Source: Clostridia bacterium (GTDB lineage: Bacteria; Bacillota; Clostridia; Oscillospirales; Acutalibacteraceae). From it: a DNA stretch of 64,000 nt. Both the position numbers and the translations under genes were made by a program. A model generated the notes under the pieces. That model worked only from the letters and a program-made list of their open reading frames with translations. It was not told where the DNA came from and did no database searches. The stretch covers positions 124,001-188,000 of the forward strand of contig JAFXCZ010000013.1 in NCBI GenBank assembly GCA_017516445.1, read 5' to 3'. This document shows, piece by piece, positions 41,174 through 49,858 of this stretch (positions within the stretch are counted from its first letter, which is position 1; every line of letters starts with the position of its first letter).

Positions 41174-41764
41174 ATGACAAACTCAGAAAAAAGAAAACAA
41201 CAAACACGTACCTTAGTACTCGGTGCCGTATTTACAGCGCTCGTAATTGTTCTGCAATTCTTAGGCTCGTTTATACGCTTTGGTATGTTTTCAATCTCAC
41301 TCGTTTTGCTACCTATTATTATAGGCGCGGCAACCTGCGGTTACAAAATCGGAGCGTGGCTTGGTTTTGTATTCGGCTTCACTGTGCTTGTAAGTGGGGA
41401 TGCAACTGCATTTCTTACCGTAAACTATTGGGGTACAATTGCTACAGTGTTAGTAAAGGGTACGCTGTGCGGCTTGGCAGCAGGCTTAATTTATAAAGCA
41501 GTTGCAAACCGCAACCAGTACTTAGCCGTTATGGCGGCGGCAATCATCTGCCCTGTAGTAAACACAGGCATTTTCCTTTTAGGCTGTAAGCTGTTTTTCT
41601 TTGAAACCATAAAGGCGTGGGGCGCAGCGGCAGGCTTTAATACTGCGGCGGCTTATATGTTCTTGGGTCTTGCGGGCGGCAACTTCTTATTTGAACTTGG
41701 AACAAATCTTATACTCTCCCCTGCAGTTGTCAGAATATTAAAACTCACAAAAATTCATAATTAA
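41174..41764 (+). CDS. ECF transporter S component
   Basis: A 196-residue membrane protein with about six helices (LVLGAVFTALVIVLQFLG, FSISLVLLPIIIGAATCGYK, IGAWLGFVFGFTVLVSGD), the substrate-binding subunit style of energy-coupling-factor vitamin importers. ATPase and T subunits are not nearby, as usual for group II ECF systems. Its place after coaX suggests pantothenate uptake, but that is inference from context only. A strong GGAGGT site precedes it and a terminator follows. Confidence 0.82.
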   Translation: MTNSEKRKQQTRTLVLGAVFTALVIVLQFLGSFIRFGMFSISLVLLPIIIGAATCGYKIGAWLGFVFGFTVLVSGDATAFLTVNYWGTIATVLVKGTLCGLAAGLIYKAVANRNQYLAVMAAAIICPVVNTGIFLLGCKLFFFETIKAWGAAAGFNTAAAYMFLGLAGGNFLFELGTNLILSPAVVRILKLTKIHN

Positions 41765-41768
41765 AGTT

Positions 41769-41805
41769 AATCTCCCGTTGATTGCTCAACGGGAGATTTT
41801 TTTAT
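41769..41805. terminator. Bidirectional terminator
   Basis: AATCTCCCGTTGA (41769-41781), loop TTGC, TCAACGGGAGATT (41786-41798), then seven Ts. It is shared with the convergent surface-protein gene. Confidence 0.88.
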
Positions 41806-44800
41806 TTCAATTTATACTTTTTCACGCTCGACCAAGGGCCATAAATCTTTTTGCCGTTTACGGTTTTATAGGCTCTAACCTTATAATAATATGTCTTTTT
41901 CTTAGTTGCCTTTATTTTTTTGCTCTTGCCGCTTGTTGTCGAATAGGTAGAAACAATTTTTGTCTTACTCTTGCTTGTTGATTGCGAAATCTGATATCCG
42001 CTCTCGCCGCCAATATTGCTCCAGCTAACCTTAACCTTTTTAGAGGAAGACTTAGAAACCTTTGGTGTGGAAAGCTTCTTCAAAGTGTAGATTGTAGCAG
42101 TTTTATAGCTGTCATCCAAAATAACCCTACTGCCCGAAAGTCCGTAAGGCACCACCTTAAAGGTATACTTTACGCCGTCCGAAAGATTTGCCTTTTTAAA
42201 GGAAGTAGCGGTAGTTCTTCCCGCATAGGTGTAATTTTTATCTGCCGGTTTCTTATAATATACATAATATCCCTTAGCATAAGACACCTTGCTCCAGCTT
42301 ACCTTTACGTCATCATATCCGTAAAGTGAAAGCGTAACCTTTGAGGGTGCTGACAAATCACGAAGTGTAGTAACAGCTGCAGTTTTATAAAGCGCGGATT
42401 CTTTTTTAGCAGAGCCTACTGTACGATAAGCCGCCACCTTAAAGGTGTACTTTGCATTATCGGCAAGATTTGCAATACTATATGAAAGTCCCGCCGTAGC
42501 ACCTACACGGGTGTAAGAAGCATCACCCGATTTTTTATAATATACATAATATCCGTTAGCACCTGCTACCTTCTGCCACGAAAGCTTAACATCATCACTT
42601 GAGTAAAGCTCTGCCGAAAGCTTAGCCGTAGCGGGAAGACAAATTTCAAAGGTTGTAACAACCGTTCCCTCATAATTGCCCCAAGCAGTAATAGTTACCG
42701 TTGCAGTACCTACCTGTATGTTGTTGCTGTAGGTAACATCAAAGTCCTCAAATTGCCGTAAGCCCTCAATCTCAATAATCGGGCATTTTTCATAACCGTC
42801 ATACGCGGTGGAAAGATATTCTATACCGATTGCCTTTTCAGAAATATGGCGAGGTGTGATTTGGAAATAGATATAGCCTGTTCCTGCATAATCGCCTATG
42901 CCCTTAACTTCGATATTGCCTGTACCGGCATTTACATTATTATAATAACCCGTAATCTCGTAATCGACACCCTCGACAAACTTCTTACCTTCGTGCTCAA
43001 ATTCGGTTATTCGGGGCTTGATTTCACTGCCAGTATACTTATAAGACTCATATTCAACCTTTGCAAACTGTGAAAACGGTTCAATAGGAGTTAAGTAGTG
43101 CATTTTAGCCTCATCGCCGCAGTTTTGACAAACAAGGCGGTGTGAAAATTCATCCTTAACGGTATCTTTAAGAACGTGACCCGATGTGCATATAAATTGG
43201 TCTATAGTTTTAAACTTCAAAAGGTTTTGTGCGGCGTATTGTTCAGCAAAGCTGCCCGTTTCACCGTAAACTGTATACCCCTCATTACCCCAAACCATCA
43301 TATCACCTATCTCGGTAACCGATGCGGGAATAATAATACTTGCAAGGCTTTCACAACCGAAAAGAACATTATTTTCTATAGTTTCAATGCTGTTCGGAAA
43401 TTCAAAATGTGTAAGTGACCTGCAGTCTTCAAACGCAGAAACGCATATTTGTTCTACACCATTGTGCAGTTTGATTTCCTTTAGGTTTTGAGCGTGTGCA
43501 AAGGCATACTGTTCAATATAGCCAACATTAGCGGGTAATGTGAAAACGGTAGCGGCATTATCGGTTTCGTAATCAATAATTACCCTTGTATCATATTCCT
43601 TATTGTGATAAATCAAAGCACCGTTTTGCATAGAAAAATTCTCATTTTCGAGGTCAACGGTAATCTTCTTCAAATCACATTCTATGCCAAAGGTGGCACC
43701 CATAATCGTTTCAACACTTGCGGGAATATAAATCTCGGTAAGATTGGTACTGGCGAACGCAAACTGTCCGATAATACGGCAATCCTTTGAAATGTTTATC
43801 TTTTCCAAATTAAAAGCGGTACAGAATGACCAGTAGCCTATATATTTAACGGTATCGGGCATTACTACTTCTTTAATATTTACGCAGCCATAAAATGCAG
43901 AGGGTGCAATAGTTGTAACGCCGTTTGGTATAGTTACCTTGGTTTTGTCATACTTTGGCGGGCACATAATAAGACCTGTACCGTCGGCAGAATAGAGAAT
44001 ACCGTCAACAACCTTCATTTTAGCATTATCACCCGATGCCACGGTAAGAGTTTCAATATTATTACAGTAAGCGGGAACAGCGCTATATCCTCCGAGAGCA
44101 GGGTCGCCGTATTTTTCATGGTTAACCATCATACTCGCGGGGAAGTTAATTTGCTTTAGACCATTACACTGAATGATAGTTTCACCTTCAATATAGTTAA
44201 TACCCTCACTAAAGGTGATGCTTTCAATATTGTCGTTTTGAGAGAATACTTTTTTGCCTATTCTTTCAACAGGATAACCGTCCAAATATGCCGGAACTAC
44301 TATATGCTTCTCATTTCCCTTATATCTGGTGATGATAGCTTTGCCTAAATAAACATCGTAATCGTAAAGCTGCGAATATCCGTTATCCGATAAATTCATA
44401 TCTGTTGTGGATATAGGATATTTCTGGGTGAATTCGGCTTGTGAATATTTATCCTCGGGTGTATGTCCGGTAGAAAAGCTTGTGCTACCCTTTAAATAGT
44501 AATCATATACAGTTTTGCCCGCATCCCAAGTAGAGTCAAGATAGTAATAATAATTCCCCATCTTAACAATATTCCAAGCATGGTTTTCACCCCTGCTCGT
44601 GCCTGTAATAACGCGTGTATCTAACCCACACTCACGCGCTAAACGGTAATAAAGTGTAGCATAGCCCTGACAAACTGCCGTCTTATTTATAAGCGCAGCA
44701 TAAGCCGAGTATTTTAAGGTGTACGTATCATCATTTAAATTGGCGTAATCGTATGTAACATTTTCTGTAATATACTTATATATTTTATCGGACTTTTGTC

Positions 44801-45395
44801 GCGGTGTGGATGCACTGGTAAAACCAAATTTCTCTATTACTTTTTCAAGCTCTGCGTCAAATGCGTCCTCTTGGGCTTTGGTGGTGTAATAAGTAATATT
44901 CAAGGGAATATGATAATAGTAATATGTACCGCGAGAAATATAAGTTATCGTATCAGGAGCGATGCCACTCCAAACGTAACGTAAATAATCCCCCTCATAA
45001 GCATTTTCGGTTTCACATAATGCCAAATCACGCCATTGTATTAATATATTGTATAAAGTATCACCGTCAAGCGCAACGGTATCCTTATAATAAATATCGA
45101 TTGATGCGCCACGTTCAACCATTACTTCGCGCAAATCTTCTGCTATTGAATCATAGTCGCTTATACAAAGGTTTGTATCAAAATTTTCTCCTTTAGAATA
45201 GTATCTTTTAGGAGTTAAAGAAAAAGCAGATATTTCATCCGTACTGTAGTCTTCATATAACGGATTTTTAATATCCTCTACTTCAAATGTATAGCAGGTA
45301 ACATTTGTTTGTGCAAAAACTGTTGTGATAAGGCTTGTTAATGTGATAACTAAAATCAACATTACTGATGCCAGCTTCAAAAGTCTATTTCTCAT
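41802..45395 (-). CDS. Giant secreted transglutaminase / BspA-type LRR / fibronectin III protein
   Basis: 1197 residues with a signal peptide (LVITLTSLITTVFAQ). A transglutaminase-like domain follows at about 200-330, with Cys in KTAVCQGYATLYYRLA, His in GENHAWNIVKMG and Asp in YYYLDSTWDAG. Then come BspA-type leucine-rich repeats (about 360-760, such as TIPNGVTTIAPSAFYGCVNI), a GHVLKDTV zinc-finger-like spacer, Ig-like/MBG repeats (about 790-940) and three fibronectin III domains to the end. No LPXTG or anchor is seen. It is an exported adhesion or carbohydrate/protein-binding protein. ATG 45395 follows GAGGGG; a longer frame to 45416 is not used. Confidence 0.87.
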   Translation of the reverse strand: MRNRLLKLASVMLILVITLTSLITTVFAQTNVTCYTFEVEDIKNPLYEDYSTDEISAFSLTPKRYYSKGENFDTNLCISDYDSIAEDLREVMVERGASIDIYYKDTVALDGDTLYNILIQWRDLALCETENAYEGDYLRYVWSGIAPDTITYISRGTYYYYHIPLNITYYTTKAQEDAFDAELEKVIEKFGFTSASTPRQKSDKIYKYITENVTYDYANLNDDTYTLKYSAYAALINKTAVCQGYATLYYRLARECGLDTRVITGTSRGENHAWNIVKMGNYYYYLDSTWDAGKTVYDYYLKGSTSFSTGHTPEDKYSQAEFTQKYPISTTDMNLSDNGYSQLYDYDVYLGKAIITRYKGNEKHIVVPAYLDGYPVERIGKKVFSQNDNIESITFSEGINYIEGETIIQCNGLKQINFPASMMVNHEKYGDPALGGYSAVPAYCNNIETLTVASGDNAKMKVVDGILYSADGTGLIMCPPKYDKTKVTIPNGVTTIAPSAFYGCVNIKEVVMPDTVKYIGYWSFCTAFNLEKINISKDCRIIGQFAFASTNLTEIYIPASVETIMGATFGIECDLKKITVDLENENFSMQNGALIYHNKEYDTRVIIDYETDNAATVFTLPANVGYIEQYAFAHAQNLKEIKLHNGVEQICVSAFEDCRSLTHFEFPNSIETIENNVLFGCESLASIIIPASVTEIGDMMVWGNEGYTVYGETGSFAEQYAAQNLLKFKTIDQFICTSGHVLKDTVKDEFSHRLVCQNCGDEAKMHYLTPIEPFSQFAKVEYESYKYTGSEIKPRITEFEHEGKKFVEGVDYEITGYYNNVNAGTGNIEVKGIGDYAGTGYIYFQITPRHISEKAIGIEYLSTAYDGYEKCPIIEIEGLRQFEDFDVTYSNNIQVGTATVTITAWGNYEGTVVTTFEICLPATAKLSAELYSSDDVKLSWQKVAGANGYYVYYKKSGDASYTRVGATAGLSYSIANLADNAKYTFKVAAYRTVGSAKKESALYKTAAVTTLRDLSAPSKVTLSLYGYDDVKVSWSKVSYAKGYYVYYKKPADKNYTYAGRTTATSFKKANLSDGVKYTFKVVPYGLSGSRVILDDSYKTATIYTLKKLSTPKVSKSSSKKVKVSWSNIGGESGYQISQSTSKSKTKIVSTYSTTSGKSKKIKATKKKTYYYKVRAYKTVNGKKIYGPWSSVKKYKLK

Positions 45396-45549
45396 AAAAA
45401 ATCCCCTCATATTCATTTCAAACTAAATATAGCCTACCAATTATATTATACAGCCTATTATTATATATTGCAATCGTTAGTTTTTTAACAAACTTTTTGT
45501 CAAAATCTGCAAATTTTGAAAATTCTTTGTTAAATTCTTAACAAACCTA

Positions 45550-45578
45550 TTGACTTTTATACTCCTACTTCATATAAT
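45550..45578 (+). promoter_or_regulatory. sigma-A promoter of serC-serA
   Basis: TTGACT (45550-45555), 17 bp, TATAAT (45573-45578). No T-box or other leader is present. Confidence 0.85.
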
Positions 45579-45617
45579 AGAATACATATTTTAAAAAACT
45601 TTTTGGAGGTCATTATT

Positions 45618-46700
45618 ATGGCAAGAGTTTATAATTTCAGCGCAGGTCCCTCTATGCTTCCTGAGGAAGTATTAAAAACTGCAGCTCAAGAAATGTTAGA
45701 ATACGGCGAAAGCGGACAGTCTGTTATGGAAATGTCCCACCGTTCAAAAGAATATCAGGCAATATTTGACGAAGCAGAAGCAAATCTTCGTGAAATTATG
45801 AATATCCCTGATAATTATGAAGTATTGTTCTTACAGGGCGGTGCATCTACACAATTTGCAATGATTCCCTTAAACCTTATGAACAAGAATAAAAAGGCTG
45901 ACTATATTATCACAGGTCAGTGGGCTAACAAGGCTTATAAGGAGGCTGCACGCTACGGCGCTGCTCGCGAGGTTGCATCCTCTAAAGATAAAACCTTTAG
46001 CTACATTCCTAAGACCACAGCTGCTGACTTTGATAAGGATGCAGACTATGTTCACATTTGTATGAACAACACCATTTACGGTACAAAGTATAACGAGCTT
46101 CCCGACACAGGCGATGTTCCGCTTATTGCAGATATTTCAAGCTGCATTTTATCTGAGCCGATTGATGTTACAAAATTCGGTATGCTTTATGCAGGCGCAC
46201 AGAAAAACGTTGCTCCCGCAGGCGTTACAATTGTTATTATCCGCAAGGATTTAATCGGCAACGCTATGGATATCACACCAACAATGCTCAAGTATGATAC
46301 CCATTCTGAAAACGGCTCTATGTTCAATACTCCCCCCTGCTATACTATTTATGTTGCAGGTCTTACATTCAAGTGGATTAAAAAAATGGGCGGACTTGAA
46401 AAGATGAAAGAGCTAAACGAAAAGAAAGCAAAAGTTCTTTACGACTTCCTTGATAATAGCAAGCTCTTCAAGGGCACAGTAGTCCCCGAAGACCGTTCAC
46501 TTATGAATGTTCCGTTTGTTACAGGCAGTGACGAGCTTGATGCTAAATTCGTAGCAGAATCTAAAAAAGCAGGCTTTGTAAACCTTAAGGGTCACCGTTC
46601 AGTTGGCGGTATGCGCGCTTCTATCTACAACGCAATGCCTATTGAAGGTGTAGAAAAGCTTGTAGAATTTATGAAGAAATTTGAAGAGGAGAATGCATAA
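45618..46700 (+). CDS. serC: Phosphoserine aminotransferase
   Basis: It makes 3-phosphoserine from phosphohydroxypyruvate and glutamate, a PLP enzyme of serine synthesis. 360 residues: VYNFSAGPSMLPEEVLKTAA, FLQGGASTQFAMIPLNLM, the PLP lysine in YAGAQKNVAPAG, and GHRSVGGMRASIYNAMP at the end. A GGAGGT site precedes ATG 45618. The stop overlaps the serA ATG (TAATG). Confidence 0.97.
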   Translation: MARVYNFSAGPSMLPEEVLKTAAQEMLEYGESGQSVMEMSHRSKEYQAIFDEAEANLREIMNIPDNYEVLFLQGGASTQFAMIPLNLMNKNKKADYIITGQWANKAYKEAARYGAAREVASSKDKTFSYIPKTTAADFDKDADYVHICMNNTIYGTKYNELPDTGDVPLIADISSCILSEPIDVTKFGMLYAGAQKNVAPAGVTIVIIRKDLIGNAMDITPTMLKYDTHSENGSMFNTPPCYTIYVAGLTFKWIKKMGGLEKMKELNEKKAKVLYDFLDNSKLFKGTVVPEDRSLMNVPFVTGSDELDAKFVAESKKAGFVNLKGHRSVGGMRASIYNAMPIEGVEKLVEFMKKFEEENA

Positions 46701-47860
46701 TGTATAAGATTAAGACATATAACAAGATTTCAAAATCAGGTCTTGCTAACTTTGACGATAAATATACAGTAGGCGATGAGGTGGAAAATGCCGACGGTGC
46801 GATAGTTCGCTCTGCCGCTTTACACGATACTGAATTCCCCGCAACCTTACAGGCAATTGCACGTGCAGGTGCAGGTACAAACAATATTCCGATTGAGCGC
46901 TGCAGCGAGCAGGGCATAGTTGTTTTCAACACCCCCGGTGCTAACGCAAACGCTGTTAAAGAGCTTGTAATTGCAGGTCTTTTCATTGCTTCACGCCGCG
47001 TAATTTCGGGTATAGAGTGGGCAAAAACCTTAAAGGGCAACGGTGACGAGGTTGCTAAAATGGTAGAAAAAGGCAAGGGCGCATTCGCAGGTCCCGAAAT
47101 CAAGGGCAAAAAGCTCGGCGTTATCGGTCTTGGCGCCATCGGTGTTATGGTTGCCAATGCGGCAAATTCACTTGGTATGAAGGTTTACGGCTACGACCCG
47201 TATTTGTCGGTTAAATCTGCTTGGAACTTAAACCACAATGCAGTTTATATAAGCGATATTAATGAAATCTACGCTGAATGTGACTATATCACAATCCACG
47301 TTCCGCTTACCGATTCTACAAAGAACCTTGTAAATAAGGATACTATAGCAAAAATGAAAGACGGCGTTCGCATTCTTAACTTCTCACGTGCCGCTCTCGT
47401 TAACAGCGCTGATATTAAGGCGGCTTTGGAATCGGGCAAGGTTGCAGCCTATGTTACCGACTTCCCGACCGACGATGTTTTAGATGTTGACGGCATTATC
47501 GCTATCCCCCACCTTGGCGCTTCTACCCCCGAATCTGAAGAAAATTGCGCTACAATGGCAGCTAAGGAGCTTATTGATTACATCGAAAACGGTAACATTG
47601 TAAACTCGGTAAATCTTCCCGAAATAACAATGCCGAGAAGCGGCAAAAACCGTGTTTGCGTAATCCATAAGAATATTCCTAATATGCTTACTAAGATTAC
47701 AGGTATAATCGCTGATGACAATATAAACATTGAAAATCTTCTTAATAAGTCACGCGGTGATTTTGCTTACACAATGCTTGATATTGACGATGCCGATACA
47801 GCACAGCTTGAAAGCGAAATCAAGGCTATCGACGGTGTTATCCGTGTACGTATAATCTAA
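46700..47860 (+). CDS. serA: D-3-phosphoglycerate dehydrogenase
   Basis: It oxidises 3-phosphoglycerate as the first step of serine synthesis. 386 residues: a substrate domain split around a Rossmann NAD domain (LGVIGLGAIGVMVANAANSL, GMKVYGYDPYL), the catalytic Arg and His regions (LNFSRAALVNSADI and IPHLGASTPESEENCA), and a C-terminal ACT domain (VCVIHKNIPNMLTKITGIIA) for serine feedback. It is of the short type without the intervening domain. Coupled to serC. Confidence 0.95.
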   Translation: MYKIKTYNKISKSGLANFDDKYTVGDEVENADGAIVRSAALHDTEFPATLQAIARAGAGTNNIPIERCSEQGIVVFNTPGANANAVKELVIAGLFIASRRVISGIEWAKTLKGNGDEVAKMVEKGKGAFAGPEIKGKKLGVIGLGAIGVMVANAANSLGMKVYGYDPYLSVKSAWNLNHNAVYISDINEIYAECDYITIHVPLTDSTKNLVNKDTIAKMKDGVRILNFSRAALVNSADIKAALESGKVAAYVTDFPTDDVLDVDGIIAIPHLGASTPESEENCATMAAKELIDYIENGNIVNSVNLPEITMPRSGKNRVCVIHKNIPNMLTKITGIIADDNINIENLLNKSRGDFAYTMLDIDDADTAQLESEIKAIDGVIRVRII

Positions 47861-47870
47861 TAAAATTTTT

Positions 47871-47904
47871 GTAAAGTCTTCCCTCAAGGAAGGCTTTACT
47901 TTTT
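47871..47904 (+). terminator. serC-serA terminator
   Basis: GTAAAGTCTTCC (47871-47882) pairs with GGAAGGCTTTAC (47888-47899) with one G-U, then TTTTT. Confidence 0.85.
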
Positions 47905-47947
47905 GAGTGAAATATAGTAGAATAAATAAGATAGGCGGTGAAAGAAC

Positions 47948-49177
47948 TTGAAAAACATTGTAATCATAGGCGGCGGCGCGGCTGGACTTATGGCGGCTAT
48001 TACCGCAAGTGCCAAAAAAGGCAATAACGTAACCGTAATTGAAAAAAATGAACGCGCGGGCAGAAAGCTTATGATAACCGGCAAAGGCAGGTGCAATGTC
48101 TGCAATAACTGTGATATAGACACTCTTATTGCCAATATCCCTAAAAACGCCAAGTTCTTATATTCTGCCTTTTCTGCCCTTCCCCCACAGGAGCTTATGT
48201 CGCTTTTTGAAAAATGGGGTGTAGCGCTTAAGACCGAGCGCGGAAACAGGGTTTTTCCTGTTTCAGATAAGGCGGTTGATATTGTAGACGCATTGGTTAA
48301 TACCGCTAAAAAGCAAGGGGTTAAAACAGTTAACAGTACCGCCGAAAAGCTAATGACACGCGATAATAAAATTATAGGTGTAAAGCTTACAAACGGCAAT
48401 ATTTTATCTGCCGATAGCGTGATTTTAGCCACAGGCGGTATGTCATATCCGCTGACAGGCTCTACGGGTGACGGCTACACAATGGCGTCGGCTTTTGGCC
48501 ATACCGTGACCGAGCTTAAGCCGTCCTTAGTACCGCTTAATATTCACGAGGGCTTTTGCACACGTCTTTCAGGGCTTAGCCTTAAAAATATAACCCTCAG
48601 TGTGTTTGAAGACGGCAAGAAAAAACCGTTGTTTTGTGAAATGGGTGAAATGCTTTTTACCCATTTTGGCATTTCGGGACCGCTTGTTTTATCAGCTTCG
48701 TCACATATTAGATATATGGGCAAAAAGCAGTATTCGGCTTTTATAGATTTAAAGCCCGCGTTAAGCGTGGAACAGCTTGATAACCGCATTTTAAGGGATT
48801 TTGGAGAGCTGCAAAATAAAGACTTTACAAATTCACTGGACAAGCTGCTGCCCAAAAGCCTTATTCCTGTTATCGTTAAGCTTTCGGGTATAGACGGCGG
48901 CAAAAAGGTAAACCAGATAAGCCGTGAAGAGCGCGCAAGGCTTTGCAGTATTATAAAAGGCTTGCAGCTTCATATAACAGGCTTCAGACCGATAGAAGAA
49001 GCCATTATAACCAGCGGAGGTATTTCGGTTAAAGAGATAGACCCTAAAACTATGGAATCCAAAATCATAAATGGGCTTTACTTCGCGGGTGAAATAATTG
49101 ACGTTGATGCCTACACAGGCGGGTTTAATTTACAAATCGCGTTTTCTACAGGCTATATGGCAGGTAGCAACGCTTAA
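47948..49177 (+). CDS. HI0933-family FAD-dependent oxidoreductase
   Basis: 409 residues. The N terminus is a dinucleotide fold (NIVIIGGGAAGLMAAITASA, then NERAGRKLMITGKGRCNVCN), a signature of the HI0933/BaiN flavoprotein family. The middle domain carries LFTHFGISGPLVLSASSH, and the end TSGGISVKEIDPKTMESK leads to GLYFAGEIIDVDAYTGGFN. BaiN is proposed to reduce bile-acid intermediates in gut Clostridia, but most homologues have no known substrate. TTG start, supported by GGCGGTGA. It begins the run with cmk and ispH-rpsA. Confidence 0.9.
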   Translation: MKNIVIIGGGAAGLMAAITASAKKGNNVTVIEKNERAGRKLMITGKGRCNVCNNCDIDTLIANIPKNAKFLYSAFSALPPQELMSLFEKWGVALKTERGNRVFPVSDKAVDIVDALVNTAKKQGVKTVNSTAEKLMTRDNKIIGVKLTNGNILSADSVILATGGMSYPLTGSTGDGYTMASAFGHTVTELKPSLVPLNIHEGFCTRLSGLSLKNITLSVFEDGKKKPLFCEMGEMLFTHFGISGPLVLSASSHIRYMGKKQYSAFIDLKPALSVEQLDNRILRDFGELQNKDFTNSLDKLLPKSLIPVIVKLSGIDGGKKVNQISREERARLCSIIKGLQLHITGFRPIEEAIITSGGISVKEIDPKTMESKIINGLYFAGEIIDVDAYTGGFNLQIAFSTGYMAGSNA

Positions 49178-49189
49178 AGGAGAATAATT

Positions 49190-49858
49190 ATGATTTCTAT
49201 TGCAATTGACGGCCCTGCAGGCGCAGGCAAAAGCACATTATCGCGTAAAACTGCTGAGAATATAGGCTTTATTTATGTTGATACAGGCGCGCTTTACCGC
49301 ACCGTAGGTCTTAAATTTTCACGTTTAGGCGCTGACACTAATCTTTGCTGTGATATTGAGGGCATTCTAGCAGATACAACGGTGGACATCCGCTTTGTAG
49401 ACGGCGAGCAAAGAGTATTTTTAGACGGCGAGGATGTTTCTGACGATATAAGAACACCTGCCGCTTCTATGATGGCGTCGGCTGTTTCGGCAAAACCGCC
49501 TGTGCGCGCGTTTTTACTTGAAATGCAACGTAAATTGGCAAGAGAAAATAACGTTGTTATGGACGGCAGAGATATCGGCACAGTTGTGCTCCCCAACGCT
49601 ACTGTTAAAATTTATCTTACCGCCTCTGCCGAGGCCAGAGCGCAAAGACGTTATAAGGAGCTGATGGACAAGGGCACCACCGTCACCTTTAAGGAAGTTT
49701 ATGACGATATGGTACAGCGTGACTATAACGATATGCACCGCGAAATAGCTCCCTTAAAGCAAGCAGACGATGCTATTGTTGCCGATACTACCGAGTGCAA
49801 TCTAGAAGAATCCTTAGCCCTTTTGCTTAAAATAGTAAAGGAAAATGCCGATATATGA
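49190..49858 (+). CDS. cmk: Cytidylate kinase
   Basis: It phosphorylates CMP and dCMP. 222 residues: P-loop IAIDGPAGAGKSTLSRKTA, YVDTGALYRTVGL, the GRDIGTVVLPNATVKIYLTA segment and the lid RAQRRYKEL. AAAGGAG precedes the start. Its TGA overlaps the next gene's ATG by 4 bp. In Clostridia cmk is often placed before the ispH-rpsA fusion, as here. Confidence 0.96.
   Translation: MISIAIDGPAGAGKSTLSRKTAENIGFIYVDTGALYRTVGLKFSRLGADTNLCCDIEGILADTTVDIRFVDGEQRVFLDGEDVSDDIRTPAASMMASAVSAKPPVRAFLLEMQRKLARENNVVMDGRDIGTVVLPNATVKIYLTASAEARAQRRYKELMDKGTTVTFKEVYDDMVQRDYNDMHREIAPLKQADDAIVADTTECNLEESLALLLKIVKENADI

Noticed and set aside
43000..45200. Several plus-strand frames opposite the giant surface protein
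   Set aside because: All lack ribosome sites and recognisable domains; the minus-strand protein explains the region.
45417..45602. T-box or SAM-type leader before serC-serA
   Set aside because: The promoter is only 40 bp from the start, leaving no room; no T-box motif is present.
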